A DNA stretch of 64,000 bases from assembly GCF_000310245.1 (NCBI RefSeq), contig NC_020505.1, forward strand, positions 744,001 to 808,000. Direction: 5' to 3'. How positions within the stretch are numbered: position 1 is the first letter of the stretch; every line of letters starts with the position of its first letter. The notes beneath the pieces are model-generated. The model did not search any database, had not been told where the DNA came from, and saw only the letters and a list, made by a program, of their open reading frames with translations. The translations under genes and the position numbers were made by a program. The DNA is from Candidatus Sulfuricurvum sp. RIFRC-1 (lineage in GTDB: Bacteria > Campylobacterota > Campylobacteria > Campylobacterales > Sulfurimonadaceae). Below, in pieces: positions 45,701 to 54,771 of this stretch.

Positions 45701-46335
45701 CGATTGCAGAAGAGACGGGGCTTATTTTACCGCTGGGAGAGTGGATTTTAAAAACAGCTTGTTCTCAAATTACGCGTTGGGCAGCTCAGGAGATCTTCAA
45801 ATCTTTAAGTGTAGCGGTGAATGTGAGCGCACGCCAGTTTAATCAGAATGATTTCGTGGAACAGGTTCTGAAAATTTTGGAAGAGAGCGGTGCTGCCCCG
45901 GATCGTTTGAAACTCGAACTCACCGAAAGTCTGCTGATTCAGAATGTCGAAGAGACAATCATGAAAATGGAGCACCTAAAAGCAAAAGGGGTCCGTTTCT
46001 CACTCGATGATTTCGGGACAGGGTATTCCTCGCTCTCCTATCTTAAACGGCTTCCGCTCGATCAGCTCAAAATCGACCAAAGTTTTGTACGGGATGTTTT
46101 AACAGATCCTAATGATGCTATTCTCTGCAAATCAACCATAGCCTTAGCCGATAGTATGGGGTTATCGGTTATTGCTGAGGGGGTTGAAACACAAGAACAG
46201 CTCGATATGCTTCTTTCATTTGGGTGTTACGCGTATCAAGGGTATTGGTTTAGTCGGCCATTGACATTGGAAGCATTTGAAGAGTATCAGCGCAATACTA
46301 TTTTAGACTATTTGCAAGAGGAGATCAAAAGATGA
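42775..46335 (+). CDS. Large membrane sensor: dCache-PAS-PAS-PAS-GGDEF-EAL
   Basis: 1186 residues. Membrane helices near 27-47 and 322-345 enclose a periplasmic double-Cache domain (LLRVHNPGKKGDVI near 133-147, similar to dCache_3). Three PAS domains follow (about 365-480, 485-610, 615-740), then GGDEF (about 745-910; DLDNFKTLNDTLGH, RLGGDEF) and EAL (about 920-1180; EVLVRWNH, ELTESLL, LDDFGTGYSSL, AEGVE). Both catalytic sites look intact. TTG 42775 is a tentative start with a poor ribosome site. The stop overlaps the next start (ATGA). Confidence 0.9.
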   Translation: MKEYNTFLWQLHDCKWIQPKPLTRRLMIPLTLLIFVCTFGAGLLLYQLHFHYLHDTFHNNIAELNHDMEVLLNEQSSALSLAIKPIANDPVVLKALREGDSNTLLIRWQDVFEKMKEENSLTHFYFLDKNRVCLLRVHNPGKKGDVINRFTALEAEWTHKSSSGLEIGPMGTLTLRVVQPVIVDNELIGYIELGKEIEDVLQQLHFQSYNHVAVVLHKKGLKHSDWEQGMRLLSREGNWNLLKNDVLIYSSLEKLSPPLVEMMNQQLEMRQVLKEEDEEVYAQGNTYRVSMVNLKDVSGKEVGNLFIMRNITNENVEFFDETMIGAMLGLVVIGLVTTFVYLLLRRTDKGIKNQQHYLYESQQRLEQLARHSRSIAWEVDIEGMYTFVSDVAYEVLGYTREEVIGKYFYDFHPISGREAFMKAAFEVFERKEPFSNVKNRAVTKDGINIWFMTNGIPIISPDGRLVGYRGNHTDITAWQKAEDAIIESRNLLNTIIDTIPIRVFWKSKTLRYLGCNTLFAHDAGLKLPQELIGKDDYQMRWAPQADLYREDDHAVMESGESKLFYEEEQTTQDGESIWLSTSKVPLKNSSGEIIGILGTYEDITAQKEMQLKLLLTAKMLNEAQHFARMGSWSLDLRENTLVWSDEVYRIFEVDSERFGATYETFLSRIHPEDQELVNSAYLNSLKNKQPYEVVHRLLMEDGRIKWVHEVGMNDFDEEGTPLRSMGTVQDISERKTAEEAINRLAFFDSLTALPNRTLLIDRINQARVLSDRNKQFYALLFIDLDNFKTLNDTLGHATGDNLLRQSAQRLMSCVRDEDSVARLGGDEFVVLLSGLGREEQHAAASCEMIGKKILTVLNVPYELEGTTYQSTASIGATLFNGDEVSDDELMKQADLAMYKSKEGGRNALSFFDPKMESSLKERALLEEEIRRGIEEEQFLLYYQPQVRQDGRAYGVEVLVRWNHPQRGIVSPAEFIPIAEETGLILPLGEWILKTACSQITRWAAQEIFKSLSVAVNVSARQFNQNDFVEQVLKILEESGAAPDRLKLELTESLLIQNVEETIMKMEHLKAKGVRFSLDDFGTGYSSLSYLKRLPLDQLKIDQSFVRDVLTDPNDAILCKSTIALADSMGLSVIAEGVETQEQLDMLLSFGCYAYQGYWFSRPLTLEAFEEYQRNTILDYLQEEIKR

Positions 46336-48143
46336 AAAATATAAAATATAAAATCATTCTCATCTTGAGTTTCCTGATCGTTATCGTTTCATCGATCATT
46401 ACGATTTATAACCTCTATCATGAGAAGCAAGAAGATCAGCGGCGGCTTAGTGAAGCGTACAATCAAGTCCATCGTACCTATCATGAAACGCTTCACGATA
46501 CCATCCGTTTTTATTCTTCCAGAGCCGAAGCCAACCTCCGTTCTCCGGGCATCATAAAAGCATTTAAAGCAAGAGATCATGATAAACTTTACGAGCTTGT
46601 TCGTCCCCGTTGGGAAGTGATGCAGCGCGAAAATCCTTGGTTGGTTGTCATGCAGTTTCATAATGCGGACGGGACATCCCTTCTCAGACTTCATCAACCG
46701 AACGTGTATGGGGATAAAATTGCTGCACAGCGTTCGATGGTAGCGCATGCACACAAAAGTGCTCAAAGTGTTTCAGGGTTTGAAGAGGGACGTCAGGGGC
46801 TGGCGTTTCGTATTCTTGTTCCGGCATTTGATAAAGGAGTCTATGTCGGTTCCGTTGAGTTTGGTATTTCAGCCCCTTATTTCACCGATAAAATTCGCCG
46901 GTTTGCGGGGTATGAATCTTTTTTCTTTGTGAATGAAAATGCTTTGGGGATGTTTGGACGGATCACTCAATTGATCGCTATCGGCGATTATATCGGAGTA
47001 GACATCCCCACTGGATTTCGTCCTCTGATACAAAAATATGCTCAGGAGCGTTCAAAACTCGAAAATGCTATTATTCATCATGCTAACCAAAGCTATGAAG
47101 TGAATGTGTTAACTGTTGGAGATTACCGTGAGGAGCCGGTCGGAGCGATTATGTTTATCCGTCCGGTCAGTGATTTCAGTGCACATGTCCGACACATGAT
47201 TGTTGCATCTTCCCTTATAGTGATAATCCTGATACTGATGAGCGTGGTCATTGTGGATCGGATTTATACGATTGTGACGCAAAAAATGAGTTTTCAGGAA
47301 CGGTATGCTCAGATGATTCTCGACTCCGTTCCTTCTCCTGTGATCGTCACCAACGGAGAATATCTTATTGCCGCTAATGATTCATTTTTGGGATATTTGC
47401 AGTATCCAAATATCGAAGCATTCAAAAAAGAGCATAATTGTGTCTGTGAATTGTTCGAAGAGGGAGATACGAATGAATATCTGATGCCGATGCATGATGA
47501 CCAGCGTTGGACCGAATATATGATTGATCATCCTCTCAAAGTTCATAAAGCAAAAATAACATTCAATGGACTTACCACGATTTTTGAAGTCCGTATTTCG
47601 GTTCTGAAAGTGAATGAAGAGACCCGTTATGTTGTGATTTTCAACGATATTTCGACGATGCAGATGCAAACCATGACGGATGCGTTGACGGGAGTTCCTA
47701 ATCGGCTCCATTTCAGCATGGTGTATCAGCATACCATCAATATGGCACGAAGAGGAGAAAAACCTCTGAGTATTATCTTTTTTGACATTGACCATTTTAA
47801 AAATGTGAATGATCGTTATGGTCATCTCATTGGAGATGCTGTGTTAAAACAGATCGCGGCACTGGTACGACAGCGTATACGTAAAAGTGATATTATAGCC
47901 CGTTGGGGAGGGGAAGAATTTGTTCTTCTGTTACCGGATTCTGAACTCGGTGAAGCCATTAAAATTGCACAGATGCTTAGAAAGGTGATTGATGAAGAAG
48001 ATTTTGAGAGTGTCGGACAGATCACCTGTTCGTTTGGAGTTGCCGCACTCGAGGGGAATGAAGATGCTGAACATTTGTTGAATCGTGCCGATGAGTTGTT
48101 ATACGAAGCGAAAGCAAATGGACGCAATAGAGTTGTGTCATAA
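46332..48143 (+). CDS. Membrane diguanylate cyclase with dCache input and PAS
   Basis: 603 residues. Helices at about 7-27 and 288-312 enclose a dCache_3-like sensor with SLLRLHQPNVYGDKIA, which resembles the matching segment of the upstream protein, so both probably sense related compounds. A PAS-like region (about 325-440) precedes the GGDEF domain (about 445-603; FDIDHFKNVNDRYGH, RWGGEEF). No EAL domain. Start is coupled to the upstream gene by ATGA overlap. An HD-GYP gene follows within about 50 bases, giving an adjacent synthesis/degradation set. Confidence 0.9.
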   Translation: MKNIKYKIILILSFLIVIVSSIITIYNLYHEKQEDQRRLSEAYNQVHRTYHETLHDTIRFYSSRAEANLRSPGIIKAFKARDHDKLYELVRPRWEVMQRENPWLVVMQFHNADGTSLLRLHQPNVYGDKIAAQRSMVAHAHKSAQSVSGFEEGRQGLAFRILVPAFDKGVYVGSVEFGISAPYFTDKIRRFAGYESFFFVNENALGMFGRITQLIAIGDYIGVDIPTGFRPLIQKYAQERSKLENAIIHHANQSYEVNVLTVGDYREEPVGAIMFIRPVSDFSAHVRHMIVASSLIVIILILMSVVIVDRIYTIVTQKMSFQERYAQMILDSVPSPVIVTNGEYLIAANDSFLGYLQYPNIEAFKKEHNCVCELFEEGDTNEYLMPMHDDQRWTEYMIDHPLKVHKAKITFNGLTTIFEVRISVLKVNEETRYVVIFNDISTMQMQTMTDALTGVPNRLHFSMVYQHTINMARRGEKPLSIIFFDIDHFKNVNDRYGHLIGDAVLKQIAALVRQRIRKSDIIARWGGEEFVLLLPDSELGEAIKIAQMLRKVIDEEDFESVGQITCSFGVAALEGNEDAEHLLNRADELLYEAKANGRNRVVS

Positions 48144-48190
48144 TGATGAAAACGTTATAGACCGCATCATAAAAAAAAGGATATGAAAGT

Positions 48191-49213
48191 TTGCATAAAG
48201 TTGTTAAAAGAGTTATTAACCACAGATATACTGCGATAAAACCGACGTTTTTAGTAGAAGAGAGTGTTATTGATTTTGACTGCTTCATCAAACGATTTGA
48301 TGATTACGTCATCATCATTGAAAGCGGAACTTTTATTACGGTTGAATTGGCCCATCGAGTTAAACAAAATGAGACAATCTATATTTTGACACTCGATAGT
48401 GAGAAAGTACAAATCTATAAAAAAATGCATGGAACACAAGATTATCATCTTCCTTTAAAGAATCTGCAACAGGTCGCGCTGAGTGTGATGGATCTCAAGG
48501 AAAAAATTGAATCGCTGAGGAATGATGAAGAAAAATTAGAGACACTTTATACAACGACGACACTGTTATTGGAATCCATCTTTGAGGAAATGAGTGAAAC
48601 ACTACCGCTCGAAGCCCTAAATCTTTGCATAGAATCGATGCTTCAATGCATAAATTCGATTGATACGGATCTTATGCCGAAGGTGTTACGATTAATTCCA
48701 CATGAATACAGTACGCATCATCACAGTACAAATGTTGCAATATTTTCAATTATTCTAGCTAAATCAATCGGTTTGTCTCAACAAGATTTACTGGATTTAG
48801 CGTTTGTAGGATTGCTGCACGATATCGGAAACATACGGATAAATAAGAGCATACTGAATAAATCTTCGACCTTGGATGATGAAGAGTATATCCTTATTCA
48901 AGCGCATTCAGAATATGGGGTGGAGATTCTGCAAAAAAACGGTATCGTAAACCAAAAAATTCTGGATGGCGTTCGCTATCATCATGAAAAACTCGACGGG
49001 AAAGGGTATCCAGGCAAATTGCGTGGTAAGCGTATTCCTAAATTTGCACGTATTATCGGTATGTGTGATGTCTTCGATGCATTGACCACACGGCGCACTT
49101 ATCGTATGAGCTACACCAGTTACGAAGCGCTGATGCTCATGAGGCAAGAGATGGAAGATCAGTTTGATGTCTATTACAGTGATACCTTTATACGGCTTCT
49201 AGCCTCGTCGTAA
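48191..49213 (+). CDS. HD-GYP c-di-GMP phosphodiesterase
   Basis: 340 residues, soluble. Residues about 1-110 form an unrecognised N-terminal domain (often called DUF3391-like in such proteins). The HD-GYP core has HHHSTNVAIFS, GLLHDIGN (HD), QAHSEYGVEIL, YHHEKLDGKGYPGKL (GYP motif) and MCDVFDALTTRRTYR. The lysine after HDIG is Asn in this protein (HDIGN instead of HDIGK). TTG 48191 is the likely start, with AAGGA nine bases upstream; an ATG at 48183 opens only a short frame. Confidence 0.87.
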   Translation: MHKVVKRVINHRYTAIKPTFLVEESVIDFDCFIKRFDDYVIIIESGTFITVELAHRVKQNETIYILTLDSEKVQIYKKMHGTQDYHLPLKNLQQVALSVMDLKEKIESLRNDEEKLETLYTTTTLLLESIFEEMSETLPLEALNLCIESMLQCINSIDTDLMPKVLRLIPHEYSTHHHSTNVAIFSIILAKSIGLSQQDLLDLAFVGLLHDIGNIRINKSILNKSSTLDDEEYILIQAHSEYGVEILQKNGIVNQKILDGVRYHHEKLDGKGYPGKLRGKRIPKFARIIGMCDVFDALTTRRTYRMSYTSYEALMLMRQEMEDQFDVYYSDTFIRLLASS

Positions 49214-49409
49214 CTTTTTTTCCCGTCTGTTAATCGTACATAGGAATTTTGAGAGGAGAGTGTGGTAAAATACCACTATTATTTGCGCCTACGGTTGGCG
49301 CTCTTGACGAACTTGCGTTAAACTGCACTTTTCACCTAATTTTCCCCCTTGCCTAAAACCGTCCACAGTTGCGACTTTGGTTGGGCCGAACCACCAAAGG
49401 AATCCCTTT
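49214..49409 (+). promoter_or_regulatory. Structured 5' leader of the DEAD-box helicase gene
   Basis: About 195 bases with no gene. GCGCC-TACGGTT-GGCGC forms a hairpin near 49286-49302. TTTGG (49376-49380) can pair with CCAAA (49394-49398) around an inner GGTT/AACC stem, and this partly covers the ribosome site AAAGGA (49396-49401). Such leaders of cold-inducible helicases can control translation. Confidence 0.4.
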
Positions 49410-50699
49410 ATGACTTTCACCGATTTAAAACTAAATGACTCGTTGCTCAAAGCAATCAATGACCAAGGCTATACTACCCCTACGCCCGTTCAGGCACAAG
49501 CGATCCCTTATATCTTAGAAGGGCGTGATATGCTCGCAGGGGCTCAAACCGGTACCGGCAAAACCGCTGGCTTTACCCTCCCGATGCTCCAAATCCTCAG
49601 TGAGCAAAAAATGCCGAAAAATCATCGTAAAATCCGTGCTCTTATCCTTACGCCAACACGTGAGCTTGCGGCACAAGTGGCGGATAGTGTCAAAATCTAC
49701 GGTAAATATCTCCCCCTCAAAAGTGCCGTTATTTTCGGCGGGGTGGGGATTAATCCTCAAATTACGATGCTCAGAAACGGAATCGACATTCTTATCGCTA
49801 CTCCGGGACGTTTACTCGATCACGTAGGGCAGGGGACAGTTGATTTGAGCGCGGTAGAAGTTTTTGTCCTTGATGAAGCGGATCGTATGCTCGATATGGG
49901 ATTTATTCGCGATATTCGCCGTGTTATCACCATACTGCCGAAAGTGCGTCAAAACCTTATGTTCTCTGCGACCTATTCGGATGAGATTAAAACATTGGCA
50001 AATACCTTGTTGCGCAATCCGGCTGAAGTCGAAGTAGCACGCCGCAACACCTCCAGCGAGCTTGTAACCCAAAGTGTAATCTTAGTCGATTGCAAACGTA
50101 AAAGTGCCCTTTTGGGAGAGCTCATCGGCAAAAATAAATGGGAACAGGTTCTCGTCTTTACCCGCACCAAACACGGAGCCAACAAACTCACCGAGTATCT
50201 TCAAAAGATCGGTATTACTGCCGCCGCGATCCACGGTAATAAAAGTCAAGCCGCACGTACAAAAGCGTTGAATGATTTTAAACTTAGCTCGGTTAGAGTC
50301 CTGGTCGCCACCGATATCGCCGCGCGCGGTATCGATATCGATGCACTCCCGCATGTGGTAAATTTTGAGCTTCCTAATATCGCCGAGGATTACGTTCACC
50401 GTATTGGACGAACAGGGCGTGCAGGATGCGAGGGAGAAGCACTTTCACTGGTATGTGTCGATGAATCCGATTATCTGCGCGGCATCGAAAAATTGATCAA
50501 TAAAAAGCTTCCATCCCGTATCGTAGAAGGGTACGAACCTGATCCTTCTATCAAAGCCGAACCGATTCAACGCGGCCGTGGCGGCGGAGGCGGAAACCGT
50601 GGCGGGAATAGCGGCGGTGATCGCAGCGGCAAACCGGCACAAAAACGTGACGGTGGACGCCATGAGCCTAAAAAACGTAATTATGACGGACGTCGCTAA
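49410..50699 (+). CDS. rhlE: DEAD-box RNA helicase, RhlE-like
   Basis: 429 residues with all helicase motifs: Q motif near 17-27, AQTGTGKT (I), PTRELA (Ia), TPGRLLDH (Ib), DEAD (II), SAT (III), and in the second domain [15 protein letters not shown] and [10 protein letters not shown] (VI). The C-terminal tail is rich in Gly, Arg and Asn ([16 protein letters not shown]), an RNA-binding type. RhlE-like helicases act in RNA decay and ribosome assembly, often in the cold. ATG 49410 has AAAGGA eight bases upstream; the frame reaches to 49377 without a usable ribosome site. Confidence 0.93.
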   Translation: MTFTDLKLNDSLLKAINDQGYTTPTPVQAQAIPYILEGRDMLAGAQTGTGKTAGFTLPMLQILSEQKMPKNHRKIRALILTPTRELAAQVADSVKIYGKYLPLKSAVIFGGVGINPQITMLRNGIDILIATPGRLLDHVGQGTVDLSAVEVFVLDEADRMLDMGFIRDIRRVITILPKVRQNLMFSATYSDEIKTLANTLLRNPAEVEVARRNTSSELVTQSVILVDCKRKSALLGELIGKNKWEQVLVFTRTKHGANKLTEYLQKIGITAAAIHGNKSQAARTKALNDFKLSSVRVLVATDIAARGIDIDALPHVVNFELPNIAEDYVHRIGRTGRAGCEGEALSLVCVDESDYLRGIEKLINKKLPSRIVEGYEPDPSIKAEPIQRGRGGGGGNRGGNSGGDRSGKPAQKRDGGRHEPKKRNYDGRR

Positions 50700-50783
50700 G
50701 TTTTTTGATTTAAGGAAAATATTTATATTTTCAAGTGTAGAATAAAGAATATGCTTTTGTGAGAGTAGAAAATTGGTTGGTGC

Positions 50784-53051
50784 ATGGTGATACGTTTTTT
50801 CATTGTTTGTATAGCACTGGTTTCGCTTTTAAACGGTGCAGCGTTGGAAAAAGTATCGATCCAGCTCGATTGGAAATATCAGTTTGAGTATGCCGGTTAT
50901 GTCGCGGCAAAAGAAAAAGGCTTTTATCAAGAAGCAGGCTTGGATGTCGAGCTGCGTGAGTATCAGAGGGGCATTGATGTCGTTTCCGATGTATTGAACC
51001 ATAAAGCCCAGTACGGTATCTATAACAGCAGTATCGTTGTAGAAAACGGTCGTGTTCGCCCTATCGTTTTGTTGGCAACCTATTTGCACCATTCTCCTTT
51101 GATATTTGTAGCTCAAAAAGGGCTCGAAAACCCTGCTGATCTCATTGGTAAAACCCTCATGGGGACAAAAAATGAGCTTAAACACAGCTCTTTGTCCCTT
51201 TTACTCTCCCATTTCGGCATTACTCCTCAAAATAGCCGTCTAATCGATCAAACGTTCAGCATTGACCCTTTTATTCGCCGTGAGATAGATGCAATGAGTG
51301 TGTATCGCTCCAACCAGCTTTATGAACTTGATCGGCTTAAAATCCCTTACGATATCATCGATCCGGTTGAATACGGATTTGTGATGAATGCCGGAAATCT
51401 TTTTACTTCGTATGAAGAAGCAACTGAACATTCTAAACGGGGCGAAAAGCTGATCGAAGCGACCAATCGAGGTTGGGAGTATGCACTCGAGCATCCCGGA
51501 GAAATGAACGATATTCTGAAAAAAAAATACGGTGTTAAAAAGTCCTATGAAGCGCTTTCCTATGAAGCTAAAGTGATTAAAAAACTGATGATGACGGACT
51601 TGTACGGTATCGGAGAAACAAACATCGAACTCACTCAACGTCTCTTTAAACAGCTGCTTCGAGCCGGTATTATCCGTGAAGATCAAAAATTGGGACAGTT
51701 TTTATTTCAAGATATTGTAGCCAGTTCGAAAAATACCTTTCAACTCACCGCCAGTGAAAAAGCCTATCTTTCAGAAAAGAAAAAAATCACGATGTGTGTT
51801 GACCCGGAATGGTATCCGTTAGAAGCAATCAGAGAGGGGAAACATATCGGAATAGCTTCGGATATTATGAAAACCTTCGAATCTAAAATCGGTATTCCTA
51901 TCGAGTTGGTTCAAACATCTACATGGAGTGAATCATTGCAGAAGGCTAAAAATCGTCAATGCGATATTTTATCCTTAGCAGCCAAAACTCCTGAACGTGA
52001 GAAATATTTGGATTTCACATCGGCCTATTTGGCTTTGCCGTATGTCATGGTGACAACGATGGAGAAACCTTTTAGTGAAAGTATAGCCCTTCTTAAAGGG
52101 GAAAAAATCGGAGTAGTCAAAGGGTATGAAATTGTTAATCGATTAAAATTTTATTATCCTGCACTTACCATTGTCGAAGTTGAATCGATTAGTGATGGAT
52201 TAACAAAAGTCGAAAACGGCGAAATATATGGATATATTGATAACTTGATGGTTGTTTCATCGTATATTCAAAAAGAGTATACCGGTAGCTTAAAAGTTTC
52301 ATCGCGATTGGAAGAAAAAGATGAATTACATGTCGCGGTACGTAATGATGAAACGATACTCCATACTATTTTTCAAAAATTGGTTCTCCATCTCGATGAG
52401 TCTACGATGCAGACTATTTATAACCGTTGGTCATCGACGATCGAGCAGGTAGCATGGATTGAACGTTCTCTCATTTGGAAGGTACTGGGGATAGTATTAT
52501 TGGGAATCCTTGCGTTTGCATGGCGTTATTTTATCCTTAAGCAATACAACGCAAAACTGCTTGAACTTTCGATAACAGATAAGCTGACAGGGTTGTATAA
52601 TCGGCAAAAAACCGATGAAATGTTGGGCATTGAGCAGCTAAAAGTGGATCGATATCCAACGTATATGTGCACTATTATGATAATCGATGTGGACTATTTC
52701 AAGACAGTGAATGATCGATACGGCCATCAAACGGGAGATACGATTTTACGGTTACTCGCTCATATTTTTAAAACGACTCTCCGTCAAACCGATGTGATTG
52801 GGCGATGGGGCGGTGAAGAATTTATCGTTATTCTTCCTCACACTTCGATAGAAGAGGTTGCTGTTGTGGCTGAAAACCTTCGACATACGGTAGAAGTGTA
52901 CCCTTTTGAGTTGGAACAACCGATTACGATCAGTATAGGTATTGGAAAACTCAAAAAAAATCAAAATATACATGAAACGATCGGTTATATTGATGAAGCT
53001 CTTTATGAAGCTAAAAAGCGTGGCAGAAACAAGATTTACAGTGCAGACTGA
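50784..53051 (+). CDS. Diguanylate cyclase with two fused solute-binding domains
   Basis: 755 residues. Signal peptide (1-19), an NMT1/THI5-like solute-binding domain (20-290; QLDWKYQFEYAGYVAAKEKG), a second solute-binding domain of the SBP_bac_3 type (about 330-555; MCVDPEWYPLEAIREGKHIG), a membrane helix (about 567-587) and a GGDEF domain (about 600-755; IDVDYFKTVNDRYGHQ, RWGGEEF). It should read two periplasmic ligands and make c-di-GMP. NMT1/THI5 folds bind pyrimidines, riboflavin or alkanesulfonates, so the signal may be a nutrient. No transporter is adjacent. Confidence 0.88.
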   Translation: MVIRFFIVCIALVSLLNGAALEKVSIQLDWKYQFEYAGYVAAKEKGFYQEAGLDVELREYQRGIDVVSDVLNHKAQYGIYNSSIVVENGRVRPIVLLATYLHHSPLIFVAQKGLENPADLIGKTLMGTKNELKHSSLSLLLSHFGITPQNSRLIDQTFSIDPFIRREIDAMSVYRSNQLYELDRLKIPYDIIDPVEYGFVMNAGNLFTSYEEATEHSKRGEKLIEATNRGWEYALEHPGEMNDILKKKYGVKKSYEALSYEAKVIKKLMMTDLYGIGETNIELTQRLFKQLLRAGIIREDQKLGQFLFQDIVASSKNTFQLTASEKAYLSEKKKITMCVDPEWYPLEAIREGKHIGIASDIMKTFESKIGIPIELVQTSTWSESLQKAKNRQCDILSLAAKTPEREKYLDFTSAYLALPYVMVTTMEKPFSESIALLKGEKIGVVKGYEIVNRLKFYYPALTIVEVESISDGLTKVENGEIYGYIDNLMVVSSYIQKEYTGSLKVSSRLEEKDELHVAVRNDETILHTIFQKLVLHLDESTMQTIYNRWSSTIEQVAWIERSLIWKVLGIVLLGILAFAWRYFILKQYNAKLLELSITDKLTGLYNRQKTDEMLGIEQLKVDRYPTYMCTIMIIDVDYFKTVNDRYGHQTGDTILRLLAHIFKTTLRQTDVIGRWGGEEFIVILPHTSIEEVAVVAENLRHTVEVYPFELEQPITISIGIGKLKKNQNIHETIGYIDEALYEAKKRGRNKIYSAD

Positions 53052-53065
53052 ATTCATTCAATAAA

Positions 53066-53087
53066 CTTCCCTAGGATTTTAGGGAAG
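53066..53087. terminator. Bidirectional stem-loop between convergent genes
   Basis: CTTCCCTA, six-base loop, TAGGGAAG: a perfect 8-bp stem in the 47-base gap between the solute-binding GGDEF gene and the chemoreceptor gene, whose 3' ends face each other. T-runs are lacking on both sides. Confidence 0.5.
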
Positions 53088-53098
53088 CTGTAAACGTA

Positions 53099-54703
53099 TT
53101 ACGTTCGAAAGACGGAAATTTGTGCGGTAAGCTGTTCGGTCATTTGGTGTAGATGTTCAGCAGCAGCAGCGATTTCTTCGACACTGCGGGCATTCGAAGT
53201 CGAGAGATCGTTAATGTTTCCGATTTTTTGGATGATCGATTCGGTTGTTGCGGCATTGGTTTGAGTGTCGTTTGAGAGTTTTTCGATGGCTTGGACCGTA
53301 TCGGCTAAAGCACTGACGGCAGTTTCCGTATGATCGTTTACTTCTGCGGATGCATCCACGAGGCTCTCAATCCGTTTAGTATTGTGGTTCATCTGATCGG
53401 TGATATCATTGATCGATTGAACGATAACATTAACCGTAGCATTCGTTTCGACAAGGCTTTTCTGGGTACGTTCAGCCAGTTTTCGCACTTCATCCGCCAC
53501 AACGGCAAATCCGCGTCCATGTTCACCTGCACGCGCTGCTTCGATCGCGGCATTAAGGGCAAGGAGATTCGTTTGATCGGCGATATCGGCGATAACGGTA
53601 AGGACTTGTTTGACTTGGGATGCTTCTTGAGAGAGGGAGTTGAGACGATCATTAATTTCCCCTTCCATTTGAACCGTGAGCGAGAGCTGTTCGATGGTGT
53701 TATGAAGAGCCGATTGCGCTTCTTGAAGGTTTTCGCGTGCACCGATCGCTTTTTCTTGTACCACCTTGGCTTCTGCAGCAGAGGCTTTCATTGCCTCTTT
53801 CATACGATCGGATTCATTGGTCGTTTGGGCAACGATTTTGGACTCTTCTTCGGCCGCTTTGCCGATAGCGAGAGTAGTCGCTGAGAGGTCGGCCGAAACC
53901 GAAAGATTTTCGCTTGATGCGGAACGGATCCCTTGAAAGGCTTGGCGAAGTACACTGACAAGATCATTTACTTTGTGGCTCATTTGAGAAAGTTCATCGT
54001 TCCCTTCTACCTTTGTGCTGCGGGTAAAGTCACGATTTTGGGCGACCGCTTGGATAGTCTCTTCAAGACGCGCGATAGAATGAGTAATATTTTGGATGAT
54101 AAAATAAAAAATAATCATCATAACAGAGGCACTGATCGCGATGATGGTTTCCATAAGCATTGCGTTCGAATCGAGAGTATCGAGATTTTTTTGCTGCATG
54201 GATTGTACCAAATCGCTCTCTTCTTTGACAATTCCTTCATAGCTGGAAGCCGATTCTTTCGTAATTCGTTGAAGATTTTTCCCCTCTTGTGTTGCTAAGA
54301 AGTCAAGACTGTGTATTTCATTTTCATTTTCGCTAATGATAGTGATACGAGGTTCATTGAGCTTAACCCACTCTGCATGATGAGAGGCGATGTTTGACAA
54401 ACGCTCTTGATTTTCTTTTGAACGGGTTATATCTTTTAGTTTCTGAACGGCTTCAGCCAACTTGCTATTACGTTCGTTGTAACGATTTAGGAAATCTTCA
54501 CTGTAGAGGAGTTGGTAGCCACGGAGCTCCATCATCGCACCATTGGTATACGCACGAATGTCTCCGAGAAGAACCATTCTTTCGGCAGTTTTTTGGGCGT
54601 CTTTGTTATTAGAGTAGGCAAGATAGCCCAATGTGGCATAGGTAATGAAACTAAGTGCCATTAAGGCGGCCAGTTTTCCTTTGATGGTGGATAGATTGAA
54701 CAT
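53099..54703 (-). CDS. Methyl-accepting chemotaxis protein
   Basis: 534 residues. Helices at about 10-30 and 185-205 bracket a periplasmic four-helix-bundle-like sensor (31-184), followed by HAMP (about 206-260) and the signalling domain (about 270-534). The signalling tip is [20 protein letters not shown] with [10 protein letters not shown], canonical for chemoreceptors. No CheR-binding pentapeptide at the C-terminus. Ligand not predictable. A separate transcription unit from the downstream-facing GGDEF-EAL gene. Confidence 0.93.
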   Translation of the reverse strand: MFNLSTIKGKLAALMALSFITYATLGYLAYSNNKDAQKTAERMVLLGDIRAYTNGAMMELRGYQLLYSEDFLNRYNERNSKLAEAVQKLKDITRSKENQERLSNIASHHAEWVKLNEPRITIISENENEIHSLDFLATQEGKNLQRITKESASSYEGIVKEESDLVQSMQQKNLDTLDSNAMLMETIIAISASVMMIIFYFIIQNITHSIARLEETIQAVAQNRDFTRSTKVEGNDELSQMSHKVNDLVSVLRQAFQGIRSASSENLSVSADLSATTLAIGKAAEEESKIVAQTTNESDRMKEAMKASAAEAKVVQEKAIGARENLQEAQSALHNTIEQLSLTVQMEGEINDRLNSLSQEASQVKQVLTVIADIADQTNLLALNAAIEAARAGEHGRGFAVVADEVRKLAERTQKSLVETNATVNVIVQSINDITDQMNHNTKRIESLVDASAEVNDHTETAVSALADTVQAIEKLSNDTQTNAATTESIIQKIGNINDLSTSNARSVEEIAAAAEHLHQMTEQLTAQISVFRT

Positions 54704-54771
54704 AAGCAGCCTCCGTGCTGTAAGAATAAAAAATTATAGCATTAAATAGGTATGAAAACCTCATTAATATC

